From: Streptomyces halobius
Lineage (GTDB): Bacteria; Actinomycetota; Actinomycetes; Streptomycetales; Streptomycetaceae
DNA length: 64,000 nucleotides
Assembly (NCBI RefSeq): GCF_023277745.1
Contig: NZ_CP086322.1
Location: 7,440,001 to 7,504,000, forward strand
Reading direction: 5' to 3'
Each line of letters begins with the position of its first letter. Positions within the stretch are counted from its first letter, which is position 1. Shown piece after piece: positions 23,715 to 32,993 of this stretch. The notes under the pieces are model-generated. The model had not been told where the DNA came from. It made no database searches and was given only the letters and a program-made list of their open reading frames with translations. A program made the position numbers and the translations under genes.

Positions 23715-23833
23715 GTTTCGGTGGTCATCGCGTTAGGGAAACGCCCGGTTACATTTCGAACCCGGAAGCTAAGCCTTTCAGCGCCGATGGTACTGCAGGG
23801 GGGACCCTGTGGGAGAGTAGGACGCCGCCGAAC
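23715..23833 (+). rRNA. rrf: 5S ribosomal RNA
   Basis: A 119-base 5S rRNA. Its 5' end GTTTCGGTGG pairs with the 3' end CCGCCGAAC to close the molecule. Internal landmarks are CGAACCCGGAAGCTAAG and GGGAGAGTAGGACGCC. Confidence 0.96.
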
Positions 23834-23841
23834 AATCTTTC

Positions 23842-23885
23842 AAGGACCCTTGGTCCCAGCGTTCACGCTGGGACCAAGGGTCCTT
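23842..23885 (+). terminator. rRNA operon terminator
   Basis: A perfect 20-bp stem (23842-23861 with 23866-23885) with a TTCA tetraloop is followed by TTTGTTTT. It is a textbook intrinsic terminator 9 bases past 5S. Confidence 0.95.
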
Positions 23886-23959
23886 TTTGTTTTGCCGTCG
23901 CGCGCCGAAGTCGTCGGTGCGCGAGAATGAATGCAGTACCGAAGACAGGAGTCACGTCG

Positions 23960-25804
23960 ATGTCCACCAACTCTTCCGACGATCGTTGGGAGCGCCGACC
24001 GCAGCGGCGCGACGACGGTGACCGCGGTGGTTTCCGGCGTGATGATCGGGGGCCGCGGCGTGACAACGACCGTGGTGGCCGTCCGGCCGGCCGTGGCTAC
24101 GGGAGCCGTGACAACCGTGGTGACGATCGCGGTGGTTACCGCCGCGATGACCGTCCGTCAGGCGGCGACCGGGGCGGGTTCCGTCGCGATGACCGTCGCG
24201 ATGACCGGGGCGGTGACCGGGGCGGTTTCCGTAGGGACGATCGGTCGCGTGGGCCCCGTCGCGATGACGAGCGTGGTGGGTTCCGTCGGGATGAGCGGGG
24301 TGGAGAGCGTCCTGCGTTCCGTCGGGATGATCGGCGTGACGATCGTCGGGATGAGCGGTCGCGTGGGCCGCGGCGTGAGGATGAGCGCGGTGGTCGGTCC
24401 GGCGGTGGCCGCGGTGGTTACGGCGGGCGGGATGACCGCGGTGGCGACCGTGGTGGTTTCCGGCGTGAGGACCGGCGTGACGAGCGTGGTGGGTTCCGTC
24501 GGGGTGACCGGCGTGGGCCCCGTCGCGATGACGAGCGTGGTGGGTTCCGTCGGGATGAGCGGGGCGGGGACCGTCCTGCGTTCCGTCGGGGTGATCGGTG
24601 TGACGATCGTCGGGATGAGCGGTCGCGTGGGCCGCGGCGTGAGGATGAGCGCGGTGGGTTCCGACGCGATGACCGACGCGATGACCGACGCGATGACCGG
24701 CGTGACGACCGTCGGGAGGAGCGGCGCGGCCGTGGTGGCGAGCGCGGTGGTTTCCGGCGTGAGGAGCGTTCCGGTGGTGACCGGGGCGGCTTCCGGCGGG
24801 ACGGGCGCAGGGATGAGCGCCAGGGCGGCGACCGGGGCGGTTACCGGCGGGATGACCGTGGGGGACGTCGGCCGTACGGTGGCGGGCGTGGGCGGGAGGA
24901 CCGTCGGGACGACCGGCGCGATGACCGGCGGGACCGCGACCGGGAGCCGATCAAGCGGCTGCCGATTCCGGAGGACGTCACCGGTGAGGAGATCGACAAG
25001 GATGTGCGGCAGGAGCTGCTGAGCCTGCCGAAGACGCTCGCCGAGGATGTCGCCAGAAATCTGGTGATGGTCGCCAAGCTGCTGGACGAGGATCCGGAAA
25101 GGGCTTACGGGTACTCGCGGGTGGCACTGCGGCTGGCGTCCCGGGTCGCCGCGGTGCGTGAGGCCGCGGGCTTCGCGGCGTACGCGGTCGGCAAGTACAG
25201 CGAGGCGCTGGCCGAGTTCCGGGCGGCGCGGCGGATGACCGGCGGTGTGGAGCTGTGGCCCGTCATGGCGGACTGCGAGCGCGGTATGGGTCGGCCGGAG
25301 AAGGCGCTGGCCATGGCCGGTGAGCCGGAGGTGCAGAAGCTGGACCGGGCCGGGCAGGTCGAGATGCGGCTGGTCGCGGCGGGTGCTCGTCGGGACATGG
25401 GGCAGCCGGACGCGGCGGTGGTGACGCTGCAGGGGCCCGAGCTGGCGTCGAACGCCGTCCACCCGTGGACGGCGCGGCTGCGGTACGCGTACGCGGACGT
25501 GCTGCTGGAGGTCGGGCGCGAGGGCGAGGCGCGCGACTGGTTCGCCAAGGCACTGGAGGCGGACCAGGGCGGTGCGACGGATGCCTCGGACCGGCTTGCC
25601 GAGCTGGACGGCGTGGAGTTCACGGATGTGCTGGAGGAGTCCGAGGACGTTGACGTCGAGGAGGCGGGGGAGGCCGGCGAAGGTGATGAGGCGCCTGAGG
25701 CAGCTGTGCCGCCCGTCGAGGGGCATGACGATGTGACCGATGAGGTCATTGATGTCAATGATGTTGATGGTGAGGATGGTGCGGGGCGGTCCGAGAAGGG
25801 CTGA
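23960..25804 (+). CDS. Arg/Gly/Asp-repeat plus helical-repeat (TPR-like) protein
   Basis: A 614-residue two-part protein. Residues about 8-330 are an intrinsically disordered, highly charged repeat region built from variants of GGFRRDDRRDERSRGPRR, reminiscent of RGG-box RNA-binding domains. Residues about 330-540 are a soluble helical domain with TPR-like helix pairs (AFRAARRM-, EALAEFR-, AYADVLLEVGREGEARDWF). The last 60 or so residues are strongly acidic. I know the C-terminal part as a conserved Streptomyces tetratricopeptide-type protein of unknown function. A basic disordered arm, acidic tail and position 74 bases after an rRNA terminator suggest an RNA or ribosome link, but that is inference. 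I chose the ATG at 23960, with AGGAG 8 bases upstream. Confidence 0.82.
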   Translation: MSTNSSDDRWERRPQRRDDGDRGGFRRDDRGPRRDNDRGGRPAGRGYGSRDNRGDDRGGYRRDDRPSGGDRGGFRRDDRRDDRGGDRGGFRRDDRSRGPRRDDERGGFRRDERGGERPAFRRDDRRDDRRDERSRGPRREDERGGRSGGGRGGYGGRDDRGGDRGGFRREDRRDERGGFRRGDRRGPRRDDERGGFRRDERGGDRPAFRRGDRCDDRRDERSRGPRREDERGGFRRDDRRDDRRDDRRDDRREERRGRGGERGGFRREERSGGDRGGFRRDGRRDERQGGDRGGYRRDDRGGRRPYGGGRGREDRRDDRRDDRRDRDREPIKRLPIPEDVTGEEIDKDVRQELLSLPKTLAEDVARNLVMVAKLLDEDPERAYGYSRVALRLASRVAAVREAAGFAAYAVGKYSEALAEFRAARRMTGGVELWPVMADCERGMGRPEKALAMAGEPEVQKLDRAGQVEMRLVAAGARRDMGQPDAAVVTLQGPELASNAVHPWTARLRYAYADVLLEVGREGEARDWFAKALEADQGGATDASDRLAELDGVEFTDVLEESEDVDVEEAGEAGEGDEAPEAAVPPVEGHDDVTDEVIDVNDVDGEDGAGRSEKG

Positions 25805-25817
25805 CTGTGGTGATGTG

Positions 25818-25858
25818 ACGGAGGGCGGGATCCCGGTGGGGGTCCCGCCCTCCGTCGT
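25818..25858 (+). terminator. terminator downstream of the repeat protein gene
   Basis: A 17-bp stem (25818-25834 with 25839-25855, one G-U pair) is followed by CGTTTTTGG. It lies 14 bases past the stop. Confidence 0.85.
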
Positions 25859-25862
25859 TTTT

Positions 25863-25879
25863 GGGGTGTCAGACACCCC
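25863..25879. repeat. perfect palindrome beside the IS110 element
   Basis: GGGGTGTC-A-GACACCCC, 8+1+8 bases, lies between the terminator and the transposase stop. It may be the target context or the boundary of the IS110 insertion. Confidence 0.6.
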
Positions 25880-25892
25880 ATGTCGTTGAAGG

Positions 25893-27119
25893 TCAAGCGG
25901 CATGGGGTTGGGCGTGGTGCGACCATGCGGTCGCTTCGTCGTAGCGGGTTCGTGTTTTGAGGCAGCCGTGGAGGATGCCGACGAGGCGGTTGCCGACCTG
26001 TCGCAGGGCCGGGTTGTAGTCGATGTCACGGGCGCGTTGTTTGTCGTAGTAGCGGCGGGCGCCGGGGGACGCCCGCAGGGCGCAGAACGCCTGGCGCTGG
26101 AGGGCATCGGCGAGACGGTTGTTGCGGACGTATCGGGCCTGGACGGTGCGGCTCTTGCCAGAGGCCCGGGTGACGGGGCTGGTCCCGGCATAGTTCTTGC
26201 GTGCCTTCGCGGAGGCGTAACGGGTGGGATCATCTCCGAACTCGGCGAGCACCCGGGCCCCGGTGATCTCCCCGATGCCGGGCATCGAGAGGTAGATCTC
26301 AGCGTCCGGGTGCGCGAGAAAATGCGCCTTCACCTGCTCTTCCATCCCGGTGATCTGCTCGTTCAGCGCGATGATCAGCCGCGCGTGAGCGGTCACGGCT
26401 GCCGCGTAGGCTGCGGTGACCTGCCCGGGCAGGGCGAGCTGTCGCTCGCGGAGCGCGGCCTGGATGGTGGCCGCCTTCGCGTCGCGGTTGCGTCGGCGAT
26501 GCCGGGCCAGGACGGCCGTGACCTGAGTGCGGGTCAGCTTCGCCGCCGTGGCCGACGTGGGCGCCTTGATCAGCAGTTCCATGGCGTCGGAGCTGGTCAG
26601 AGTCAGGTCGGCGTAGGCGGTCAGGGCGGCGGGAAAGTACTCGCGCAGCGTGCTGCGTAGCCGCTGGAAGGTGCGGGTTCGTTCCCAGATCAGGGTCTGG
26701 TGGGCGCGGGCGACGACCTTGACGGCCTGGGCCTGGCCGCTGTCTCCGGCCACCGGCCGCAGCTGGTCGCGGTCGATGCGGACCATGTCGGCGAGCGCGT
26801 GCGCGTCACCCTTGTCGCTCTTGGCCCCCGAGGAGGCGTACCGCTCCTTGAACCGGGCCACCTGCCGGGGATTGATCGCGTAGACCTGGTAGCCGGAGGC
26901 AACCAGGGCCTGGACCCACGAGCCCCGGTCGGTCTCGATCCCGACGACCACCTCCCCAGGATCCAGCTCACCGCCGTGACGGGCGATGAGTTCGTGGAGC
27001 CTGGCGATGCCGGCGACTCCTTCGGGCAGGTTCGCGGTGGCCAGCTTGCGGCCGGCCTCGTCCTGGAGCTCGACGTCGTGGTGGTCTTCGGCCCAGTCGT
27101 CACCGATCAGCAGCAACAA
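25893..27119 (-). CDS. IS110-family transposase (DEDD recombinase)
   Basis: A full-length 408-residue IS110 recombinase. The N-terminal DEDD RuvC-like domain shows acidic residues near Asp7/8 (LIGDDWA), Glu62 (GIETDRGSW) and Asp102/Asp105 (AKSDKGDAHALAD). The C-terminal Transposase_20 domain has PGIGEITGARVLAEFGD and AGTSPVTRASGK with the conserved Ser. The order DEDD first, then the Ser domain, and a long non-coding stretch on the 5' side suit the IS110 group, where a bridge RNA is encoded upstream of the gene. The frame is intact, so the element may be active. ATG start at 27119. Confidence 0.93.
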   Translation of the reverse strand: MLLLIGDDWAEDHHDVELQDEAGRKLATANLPEGVAGIARLHELIARHGGELDPGEVVVGIETDRGSWVQALVASGYQVYAINPRQVARFKERYASSGAKSDKGDAHALADMVRIDRDQLRPVAGDSGQAQAVKVVARAHQTLIWERTRTFQRLRSTLREYFPAALTAYADLTLTSSDAMELLIKAPTSATAAKLTRTQVTAVLARHRRRNRDAKAATIQAALRERQLALPGQVTAAYAAAVTAHARLIIALNEQITGMEEQVKAHFLAHPDAEIYLSMPGIGEITGARVLAEFGDDPTRYASAKARKNYAGTSPVTRASGKSRTVQARYVRNNRLADALQRQAFCALRASPGARRYYDKQRARDIDYNPALRQVGNRLVGILHGCLKTRTRYDEATAWSHHAQPHAA

Positions 27120-27354
27120 ACCCTCCCCAAGTGTGTTCTCGTTGCGCGTCGTAGCCTGCGGAAGGCACGGCGCGCGGCCTAATGGATCCAGTGCTCACGC
27201 CCCGCGGGGCGGGCACGCCACCCCATCAGCGGTCTGGCCTCCCGGCCACCAGCAGGGGCACGGTCTGACACCAGAACTCGACTGCTTCCGGCGGCGATAG
27301 TGCTCACCTGCTGGCGGCTACGGAACCGAGCATTCCCCGGCCCCGTAGCTCCCA
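27120..27354 (-). ncRNA. candidate bridge-RNA (seekRNA) region of the IS110 element
   Basis: About 235 non-coding bases sit upstream of the transposase, where IS110-group elements encode the bridge RNA that pairs with donor and target DNA. Stem-forming sequences include GCCCCGCGGGGC (27199-27210) and CTGGCCTCCCGGCCACCAG (from about 27234). The call rests on position and length; I cannot delimit the RNA or its guide loops without other copies of the element. Confidence 0.4.
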
Positions 27355-29160
27355 TTAGGCGGTGGGGGCGTAAGGGGCGATGGGGTTGCGGAGGGTGCCG
27401 ATGAGCTGGAGGGCGCCGGCCGGGTCCTGGAGGTCGACCATCTGCTGGTTGTTGCGCAGCTGGAGGCGGTTGAGGCAGGAGAGCGCGAACTCGTCGGTGA
27501 ACATGTCGTATTGGGCGAACTTGTCGGTGAGGTGGGGGACGGACGCCTGGTAGTCGGTGACGCAGGCGGCGACCGTCCGCCAGAAGGTGTCCTCGTCGAG
27601 GATGCCGAGGTCGGCGAGGGTGCCGCTGAGGAAGCGGAAGAAGCAGTCGAAGACGTCGGTGAAGACGGAGAGGAGTTTCTTGTCCTCGGGGACGTCGGCG
27701 CGGATGCGTTCGACGGCGGGGGGCAGGACCGCGTCGGGGTCCATGACGGCGATCTCCTCCGCGATGTCCTTGAAGATCGCGCGCTGTACCACACCGTCCT
27801 CGATGACCAGGATGACGTTCTCGCCGTGCGGCATGAAGACCAGGTCGTAGGCGTAGAAGGCGTGGAGGACGGGGGTGAGGTACGCGTCGAGGTAGCGGCG
27901 GAGCCAGTCGGCCGGTTCGAGGCCGGATTCCTCGATGAGGGCGGCGGTGAAGGAATGGCCGTCGCTGTCGACATGGAGGAGGGACGCCATGGTGGCAAGG
28001 CGCTGGCCCGGTTCGAGGGTGGGGACGGGGCTTTCGCGCCACAGGGCGGCGAGCATTTTCAGGTATGGGGAGCCTTTGGCGGTGGCGGCCTCGTACTGCC
28101 GGTGGTGGTAGCCGATGGCGGCGCGCTCGCGGATGATCGAGAAGCGGGTGGCCTGGAAGGTGTCGTCGGCGGCGATGAGGCGGGCCAGCCAGTCGTTGAT
28201 GGCCGGGGTCGCCTCCATGTAGGCGGCGGAGAGGCCGCGCATGAAGCCCATGTTGAGAACGGAGAGGGCCGTTTTGACGTAGTGGTGGGCGGGGTTGGTG
28301 GTGTTGAAGAAGGTGCGGATGGATTGCTGGGCCAGGTAGGTGTCGTCGCCGGGGCCGAGGCACACCAGGCGCTGTTGGGCGACCTCGGCGGCGAAGGTGA
28401 CGGAGAGCTTGTTCCACCACTGCCAGGGGTGGGCGGGGATGAGGTGGTAGTCGGCGAGGTCGAGGCCGAGGCCGGTCATGGTGGCCGCGAAGCGGTCGAG
28501 GGTGGCCTCGCCGAGTTCCTCGCGGATGAGGGTGTCGTAGTCGAGGCCGGCGCCGGCGGTGAAGGTGGAGTGGTCGCGGCGGGCGGCGAGCCAGATGAGC
28601 TGGAGGGGGCTCGCGGCTTCGGGGGCGTAGGCGTGGTACTCGTGGATGCCGAAGCCGAGGCGGCCGTTGTTGGCGACGAAGCAGGGATGGCCCTCGGTCA
28701 TGCCGGTTTCGATGGCCTGGAAGCCGGACTTGGCGAGTTCGGCGGCGCTGGGCTGCCCGGCGGCGAGTTTGTAGGCGGTGCCGGAGAGGGTGGAGCTGAT
28801 CTCCTCCAGGTAGACCGGGAGGATTTCCTCGCTGAGGCCCAGGCTGTCACGGAGCTCGATGAAGAACTCCAGGGCGTCCAGCGGTAGTTCGGTGTGATCG
28901 CGGTGGCGGGTGATGCTGTCGGTGTCGACCTGCCAGTGGTCGAGGGCCTGTCTGTGGGCGGTGAAGTGGTATTCGGTGCTGCCGTCGTCGCTGCGGACGG
29001 CGTAGTGGCCGTCCTTCGGCAGGCGCTTGGGGGTGAGCAGCCGTTCGTGGGCGAACTCGGCGAGCGCCTTGCGGACGAGCAGCCGGTTGGCCCTGGCCCA
29101 CAGGGCAGGGGTGAGGTGGGCGACGGCGTCCTGGGCGGTCGGCTGGGTGCCGGCGGTCAT
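27355..29160 (-). CDS. desD: desferrioxamine synthetase DesD (NIS synthetase)
   Basis: A 601-residue NRPS-independent siderophore synthetase of the IucA/IucC family. It adenylates and condenses N-hydroxy-N-succinyl/acyl-cadaverine units into desferrioxamines. Landmarks are HPWQWWNKLSVTFAAEV, NTTNPAHHYVKTALSVLNMGFMRG (nucleotide/carboxylate-binding region) and MPHGENVILVIEDG near the C-terminus. Length and order match DesD of other Streptomyces. Its ATG overlaps the desC stop by 4 bases (ATGA), so it is translationally coupled. It is the last gene of the operon, and the IS110 element begins directly after its stop codon. Confidence 0.95.
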   Translation of the reverse strand: MTAGTQPTAQDAVAHLTPALWARANRLLVRKALAEFAHERLLTPKRLPKDGHYAVRSDDGSTEYHFTAHRQALDHWQVDTDSITRHRDHTELPLDALEFFIELRDSLGLSEEILPVYLEEISSTLSGTAYKLAAGQPSAAELAKSGFQAIETGMTEGHPCFVANNGRLGFGIHEYHAYAPEAASPLQLIWLAARRDHSTFTAGAGLDYDTLIREELGEATLDRFAATMTGLGLDLADYHLIPAHPWQWWNKLSVTFAAEVAQQRLVCLGPGDDTYLAQQSIRTFFNTTNPAHHYVKTALSVLNMGFMRGLSAAYMEATPAINDWLARLIAADDTFQATRFSIIRERAAIGYHHRQYEAATAKGSPYLKMLAALWRESPVPTLEPGQRLATMASLLHVDSDGHSFTAALIEESGLEPADWLRRYLDAYLTPVLHAFYAYDLVFMPHGENVILVIEDGVVQRAIFKDIAEEIAVMDPDAVLPPAVERIRADVPEDKKLLSVFTDVFDCFFRFLSGTLADLGILDEDTFWRTVAACVTDYQASVPHLTDKFAQYDMFTDEFALSCLNRLQLRNNQQMVDLQDPAGALQLIGTLRNPIAPYAPTA

Positions 29161-29726
29161 CGGTGGTCTCCTTGGGCGGCCAGGAACTGGTCGCGGGTGC
29201 AGGTGCTGAGGTAGGCGTCTTTGGAGGGGAGGGAGACGGTGTCTCTCACCTCGAAGCCGACGGCTTTGTTGAGGGCGTGCACCGCGGTGTTGCGGGCGTC
29301 GGGTTCGACGACGACGCGGCGGGTGGCCGGGTCGTCGAAGAGCATCTCCATGACGGTGGTGAGGACGGCGAGGGTGAAGCCGTGCAGGGGGGTGTCGGTG
29401 GGGGCCGCCAGGAAGTGCATGCCGACGTCACCGGGTTCGGCGGCGTGAATGCCGGCCAGTTCGCGGTGGGCCGGGTCGTAGCGTTCCATGAGGAAGGCCG
29501 GGGTCCCGTTGTGCAGGCCGATGAAGGCGTCGTGGAAGGGGTCGGCGGCCATCCGTGCGAATTCCTTCTCGACGGCGGCGAGGTCATGGCCCTGCATCAG
29601 CCAGAAGACGGCTTTGGGGTGGGTGACCCAGGAGTGCAGGAGCGGGGCGTCGGCGGAGGGGACGACGGGTCGTAGGGAGAACTCGCCCAGAGCCGGGTCG
29701 GTGCGGGTGAAGAGGGGGGCGGTCAT
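29157..29726 (-). CDS. desC: DesC N-hydroxycadaverine acyltransferase (GNAT type)
   Basis: A 189-residue acyltransferase that transfers succinyl or acetyl groups from CoA to N-hydroxycadaverine. It shows [19 protein letters not shown] near the start, [17 protein letters not shown], and the CoA-binding [18 protein letters not shown] followed by [20 protein letters not shown]. This is the IucB/AcsD-associated acetyltransferase layout. The ATG at 29726 overlaps the desB stop, and its own stop overlaps the desD ATG. A longer frame upstream is a shadow inside desB. Confidence 0.94.
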   Translation of the reverse strand: MTAPLFTRTDPALGEFSLRPVVPSADAPLLHSWVTHPKAVFWLMQGHDLAAVEKEFARMAADPFHDAFIGLHNGTPAFLMERYDPAHRELAGIHAAEPGDVGMHFLAAPTDTPLHGFTLAVLTTVMEMLFDDPATRRVVVEPDARNTAVHALNKAVGFEVRDTVSLPSKDAYLSTCTRDQFLAAQGDHR

Positions 29727-31042
29727 GCGGGCGTCTCCAGGGGGTGGTGCTGGCCGGCCGGAGCGGCGAACTCCTGGAAGGCGATGGCTTTCTCGACCGG
29801 GTAGTACTCGCGGCCGAGCAGCTCGCGGACGATGCAGGAGTTGCGGTACGCGGCCATGCCGAGGTCGGGGGTGACGAAGCCGTGGGTGTGCAGCTCGGCG
29901 TTCTGCACGTAGATGCCGTGGCCGGTGGTGTCGATGCTGTAGTTGCGGGCCACGTCGTAGCGGCCGGAGGCGTCCCAGGCGATGCGGTCGTGGACCGGGG
30001 TGAGGAAGTCCGGGGTGCGGTAGCGGTAGCCGGTGGCGAGGATCAGGCCCTGGGTGTCGAGGGAGAAGTCCCGGCCCTGCTCCTCCTGGCGCAGGCCGAG
30101 GGTGTAGGTGCCGGTGGACTCGTCGTAACTCGCCTGGTTCAGCGCGGTGTTGGTCAAAAGGCGGGTGGGGACCGGGCTGTTGAGGTTCTTCTGGTAGAGC
30201 AGATCGAAGATGTCGTTGATCAGCTCGGAGTTGATGCCCTTGTAGAGGTTCTTGTGCGAGGCGTTGAGCCGGTCGCGGGTGGCCGCGGGGAGCGCGTGGA
30301 AGTAGTCCACGTACTCCGGTGAGGTCATCTCCAGCGTGAGCTTGGTGTATTCGAGGGGGAAGAAGCGGGGGGAGCGGGTCGCCCAGGTCAGGTGGTAGCC
30401 GCGGGTGTCGATGTCCTGGAGGAGGTCGTAGTAGATCTCGGCCGCGCTCTGGCCGCTGCCGACGATGGTGATGCTGTCCTTGGCCTGGAGGGTGGCCTTG
30501 GCGTCCAGGTAGTCGGCGTTGTGCAGCAGGTCGCCGCCGAGGCCCTGGCATGCCTCGGGGATGTACGGCGGGGTGCCGGTGCCGAGCACCAGCTTGCGGG
30601 CGCGGTAGGTCTTCCGTTCGCCGGTGGGCAGCTGCTCGGCGTGGACGACGTACAGCTCGTCGGTCTCGTCGTAGGTGACGGTGGTGACCTGGTGGCCGAA
30701 GCGGACGCGGTCGAGCTTGCCGGCCGCCCAGCGGCAGTAGTCGTTGAACTCGGCGCGCAGCGGATAGAAGCTCTCGCGGATGTAGAACGAGTACAGCCGC
30801 CCCGATTCCTTGAGGTAGTTGAGGAACGAGAACGGGGAGGTGGGGTCGGCGAGGGTGACGAGGTCGGCCATGAACGGCACCTGGAGGGTGCTGCTGTCCA
30901 GCATCATGCCGGGGTGCCAGTCGAAGGACGTCCTGTTGTCCAGGAACAGGCCGTCGAGACCGTCGATGGGCTCGGTGAGGCAGGCCAGGCCCAGGTTGAA
31001 GGGGCCGAGGCCGATGGCGATGAAGTCGTATGGGGCGGACAC
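29723..31042 (-). CDS. desB: DesB cadaverine N-monooxygenase
   Basis: A 439-residue FAD- and NADPH-dependent N-hydroxylase of the IucD/PvdA class that converts cadaverine to N-hydroxycadaverine. The FAD site is [13 protein letters not shown] at residues 10-22, the NADPH site is [16 protein letters not shown] near 195-210, and the substrate-side motif [13 protein letters not shown] lies near 350. ATG start at 31042. It lies 73 bases downstream of desA and overlaps desC by 4 bases. Confidence 0.95.
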   Translation of the reverse strand: MSAPYDFIAIGLGPFNLGLACLTEPIDGLDGLFLDNRTSFDWHPGMMLDSSTLQVPFMADLVTLADPTSPFSFLNYLKESGRLYSFYIRESFYPLRAEFNDYCRWAAGKLDRVRFGHQVTTVTYDETDELYVVHAEQLPTGERKTYRARKLVLGTGTPPYIPEACQGLGGDLLHNADYLDAKATLQAKDSITIVGSGQSAAEIYYDLLQDIDTRGYHLTWATRSPRFFPLEYTKLTLEMTSPEYVDYFHALPAATRDRLNASHKNLYKGINSELINDIFDLLYQKNLNSPVPTRLLTNTALNQASYDESTGTYTLGLRQEEQGRDFSLDTQGLILATGYRYRTPDFLTPVHDRIAWDASGRYDVARNYSIDTTGHGIYVQNAELHTHGFVTPDLGMAAYRNSCIVRELLGREYYPVEKAIAFQEFAAPAGQHHPLETPA

Positions 31043-31115
31043 GAAGGGTCTCCGATGGGGGGCTGAAAAGGGCCACGCACGGTGCGGCGCGGGGTGGCGC
31101 GAGTGCGGCGCGCGG

Positions 31116-32819
31116 TCAGTGCGCGCTGAGTGCCGGCTCGGGCTGCTCGGCCAGGTAGCTGCCGGCGTGCTCGGCGATCAGGTCGAGGACGGTGGCGATG
31201 TCCTCCAGCGTGGTCTCCGGGTTGAGCAGGGTGAATTTGAGGTAGTGGCGGCCGTCGACGACGGTGCCCGCGACGATCGCGTCACCGGACGCGAACAGGG
31301 CTTCCCGGGCGTGCAGGTTGACCCGGTCGCTGAGCTGCGGGTCCCGGTCGGCGCTGGGGACGTAGCGGAAGACCAGGGTGCTGAGCTGGGGTTCGACGAC
31401 GGCCTCGAAGCGGGGGTCGTCGTGCAGCAGTTTCCAGGCGTCCGCGGCGCGGTCGATGACCTCGTCGAAGAGTTCGCCGACGCCCTGGGCGCCCATGGTG
31501 CGCAGCGTGAGCCAGAGTTTGAGGGCGTCGAAGCGGCGGGTGGTCTGGATCGACTTGTCGACCTGGTTGGGGATGCGCTTTTCGGCCATCCGGCGCGGGT
31601 TGAGATAGTCCGCGTGGTACGTGACGTGCCGCAGGGTGGCGTGGTCGCGGACCAGGATGGCGCTCGAACTGACCGGCTGGAAGAAGGACTTGTGATAGTC
31701 GACCGTCACCGAGTCGGCGCGTTCGATGCCGGTCAGCAACTCGCGGCGGCGGGAGACCAGCAGTCCGCAGCCGTAGGCGGCGTCGACGTGCATCCAGGCG
31801 TCGTGCCGGGCGCACAGGTCGGCGATCTCGGGCAGCGGGTCGATGCTGCCGAAGTCGGTGGTGCCGGCGGTGGCGACGACGGCCATGGGGATGAGGCCGT
31901 CGCGGCGGCAGCGCTCCAGTGCGGCGGCCAGGTCGGTGGTGCGCATCCGACGGTTCTCGTCGCAGGGGACGGAGATCACGGCCTCCGGGCCCATGCCGAG
32001 CAGGGTGGCGGATTTCCGGATGCTGAAGTGGCTGCACTCGGAGGTGAGGATGCGCAGCCGGGGCAGGATGCCGGCGCGGGATCGGGGTCTTCCCTGCGCA
32101 TGGGGGTGGTGCCCCCTGCTCGGACGAAGTGGGGAGCCTGGGGAAGGGGTTGAGGGCTCGGGGAAGGCGGCGGGCGCGCCGTCGCCGGTCAGCTCCCGGC
32201 GGCAGGTCTCGTCCCGGGCGAGCAGCATGGCCTGGAGGTTGGACTGGCTGCCGCCGCTGGTGAAGATGCCGTCGGCGTGCCCGCCGAGGCCGATCCGGCG
32301 GGCCGTCCAGTCGATCAGGCGCCGCTCGATGAGGGTGCCGCCGGCGCTCTGGTCCCAGGTGTCGAGGGAGGAGTTGACGGCGGACAGCACCGCCTCGCCG
32401 ACGAGGGCGGGGATCACCACGGGGCAGTTGAGGTGTGCGAGGTAGCGCGGGTGGTGGAAGTAGACGGCGTCGCGGAGGTAGACGTCCTCCAGCTCGTCGA
32501 GTGCGGCGGCCGGGTCGTGGAGGGGTGCGTCGAGGTCGATCGCGGTGATGGCCGGGGTGAGGCCGTCGACGGAGATTCCGGTGAACGGGCGGTCGGTGGC
32601 GGCGATTTTGGCGGTGATCCGCTCGACGCCGTCGGTGACCGCGGTGCGGTAGTGCTGCGCCGTGCCGTTGTTGAGGAGGTATGTCCTGCTGTCGGTCGGC
32701 TCGGAGGCAAGGCTTTCGGCCGGGTCCTCGCCGGCTGCCGCGCTGACTCTGGCGCGATGTGTCGCCCCCGGGGTACCGGTGGTCGACGGGTCCTCGGCGG
32801 AGTGCGCGAGGAGACTCAT
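31116..32819 (-). CDS. desA: DesA lysine decarboxylase with a low-complexity in-frame insert
   Basis: A 567-residue PLP-dependent group II decarboxylase that makes cadaverine from lysine, the first step to desferrioxamine. PLP features are [28 protein letters not shown] and the Schiff-base Lys in [11 protein letters not shown]. It is longer than the roughly 480-residue DesA I know. Part of the excess is a Pro/Ser/Arg/His-rich run (about residues 217-243, [20 protein letters not shown] onward) between RDETCRREL and [12 protein letters not shown]. That run coincides with a repeat element at 32091-32167 also found in two other genes here. The catalytic core appears undisturbed. An iron box lies 90 bases upstream. 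Confidence 0.93.
   Translation of the reverse strand: MSLLAHSAEDPSTTGTPGATHRARVSAAAGEDPAESLASEPTDSRTYLLNNGTAQHYRTAVTDGVERITAKIAATDRPFTGISVDGLTPAITAIDLDAPLHDPAAALDELEDVYLRDAVYFHHPRYLAHLNCPVVIPALVGEAVLSAVNSSLDTWDQSAGGTLIERRLIDWTARRIGLGGHADGIFTSGGSQSNLQAMLLARDETCRRELTGDGAPAAFPEPSTPSPGSPLRPSRGHHPHAQGRPRSRAGILPRLRILTSECSHFSIRKSATLLGMGPEAVISVPCDENRRMRTTDLAAALERCRRDGLIPMAVVATAGTTDFGSIDPLPEIADLCARHDAWMHVDAAYGCGLLVSRRRELLTGIERADSVTVDYHKSFFQPVSSSAILVRDHATLRHVTYHADYLNPRRMAEKRIPNQVDKSIQTTRRFDALKLWLTLRTMGAQGVGELFDEVIDRAADAWKLLHDDPRFEAVVEPQLSTLVFRYVPSADRDPQLSDRVNLHAREALFASGDAIVAGTVVDGRHYLKFTLLNPETTLEDIATVLDLIAEHAGSYLAEQPEPALSAH
32091..32167 (+). repeat. interspersed repeat copy A, in frame inside desA
   Basis: It shares TCCCTGCGCATGGGGGT (32091-32107) exactly with copy B at 36105-36121, then a degenerate CCCCC-TGCTCGGACGAAGTGGGGAG part. 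It is translated as the low-complexity insert of DesA. Confidence 0.7.
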
Positions 32820-32908
32820 GAAGGTGCCCTCCCTGTTGCGGAGTTGGCCACGTCCTGCGCAGGGCAGAGGTGTGCGCAGGGGCAGGGAGACCCGCCCCGT
32901 TGACGTAG

Positions 32909-32927
32909 TGAGGTAAGCCTAACCTAA
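32909..32927 (-). promoter_or_regulatory. iron box (DmdR/IdeR operator) of the des operon
   Basis: TTAGGTTAGGCTTACCTCA on the minus strand closely matches the 19-bp consensus of the IdeR/DmdR1 repressors. It lies about 90 bases upstream of the desA ATG, so desABCD should be switched on by iron limitation. Confidence 0.92.
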
Positions 32928-32993
32928 GTGCGGGGTGCGGGGTGTCCGGGGAGCGCCGGTTTGCGGGACTCCCCGGGATGACGGGGTGCGCCT

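Larger units (their letters stand above)
25880..27354 (-). mobile_element. IS110-family insertion sequence (approximate limits)
   Basis: A single transposase gene plus its upstream non-coding end, lying between the repeat-protein terminator and the desD stop. IS110 elements lack terminal inverted repeats, so exact ends cannot be read from one copy. The limits given are the outer bounds set by neighbouring features. AGTGCTCAC occurs at 27190-27198 and 27299-27307 in the non-coding end. Confidence 0.7.

Noticed and set aside
24000..24930. CRISPR-like regular repeats
   Set aside because: The repeats are coding, imperfect, of uneven length and without unique spacers; they encode the Arg/Gly/Asp region.
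24158..26233. A 691-codon minus-strand frame rich in Thr/Pro/Val opposite the repeat protein
   Set aside because: It is the antisense shadow of the Arg/Asp/Gly repeats (few stops arise there) and runs on into the transposase; no family resemblance, while the plus-strand gene has a good ribosome-binding site and a conserved C-terminal domain.
29157..31076. A 639-codon frame that includes desC
   Set aside because: Only its last 189 codons are protein-like (DesC). The rest is an out-of-frame reading of desB, and the ATG at 29726 gives the proper overlap.
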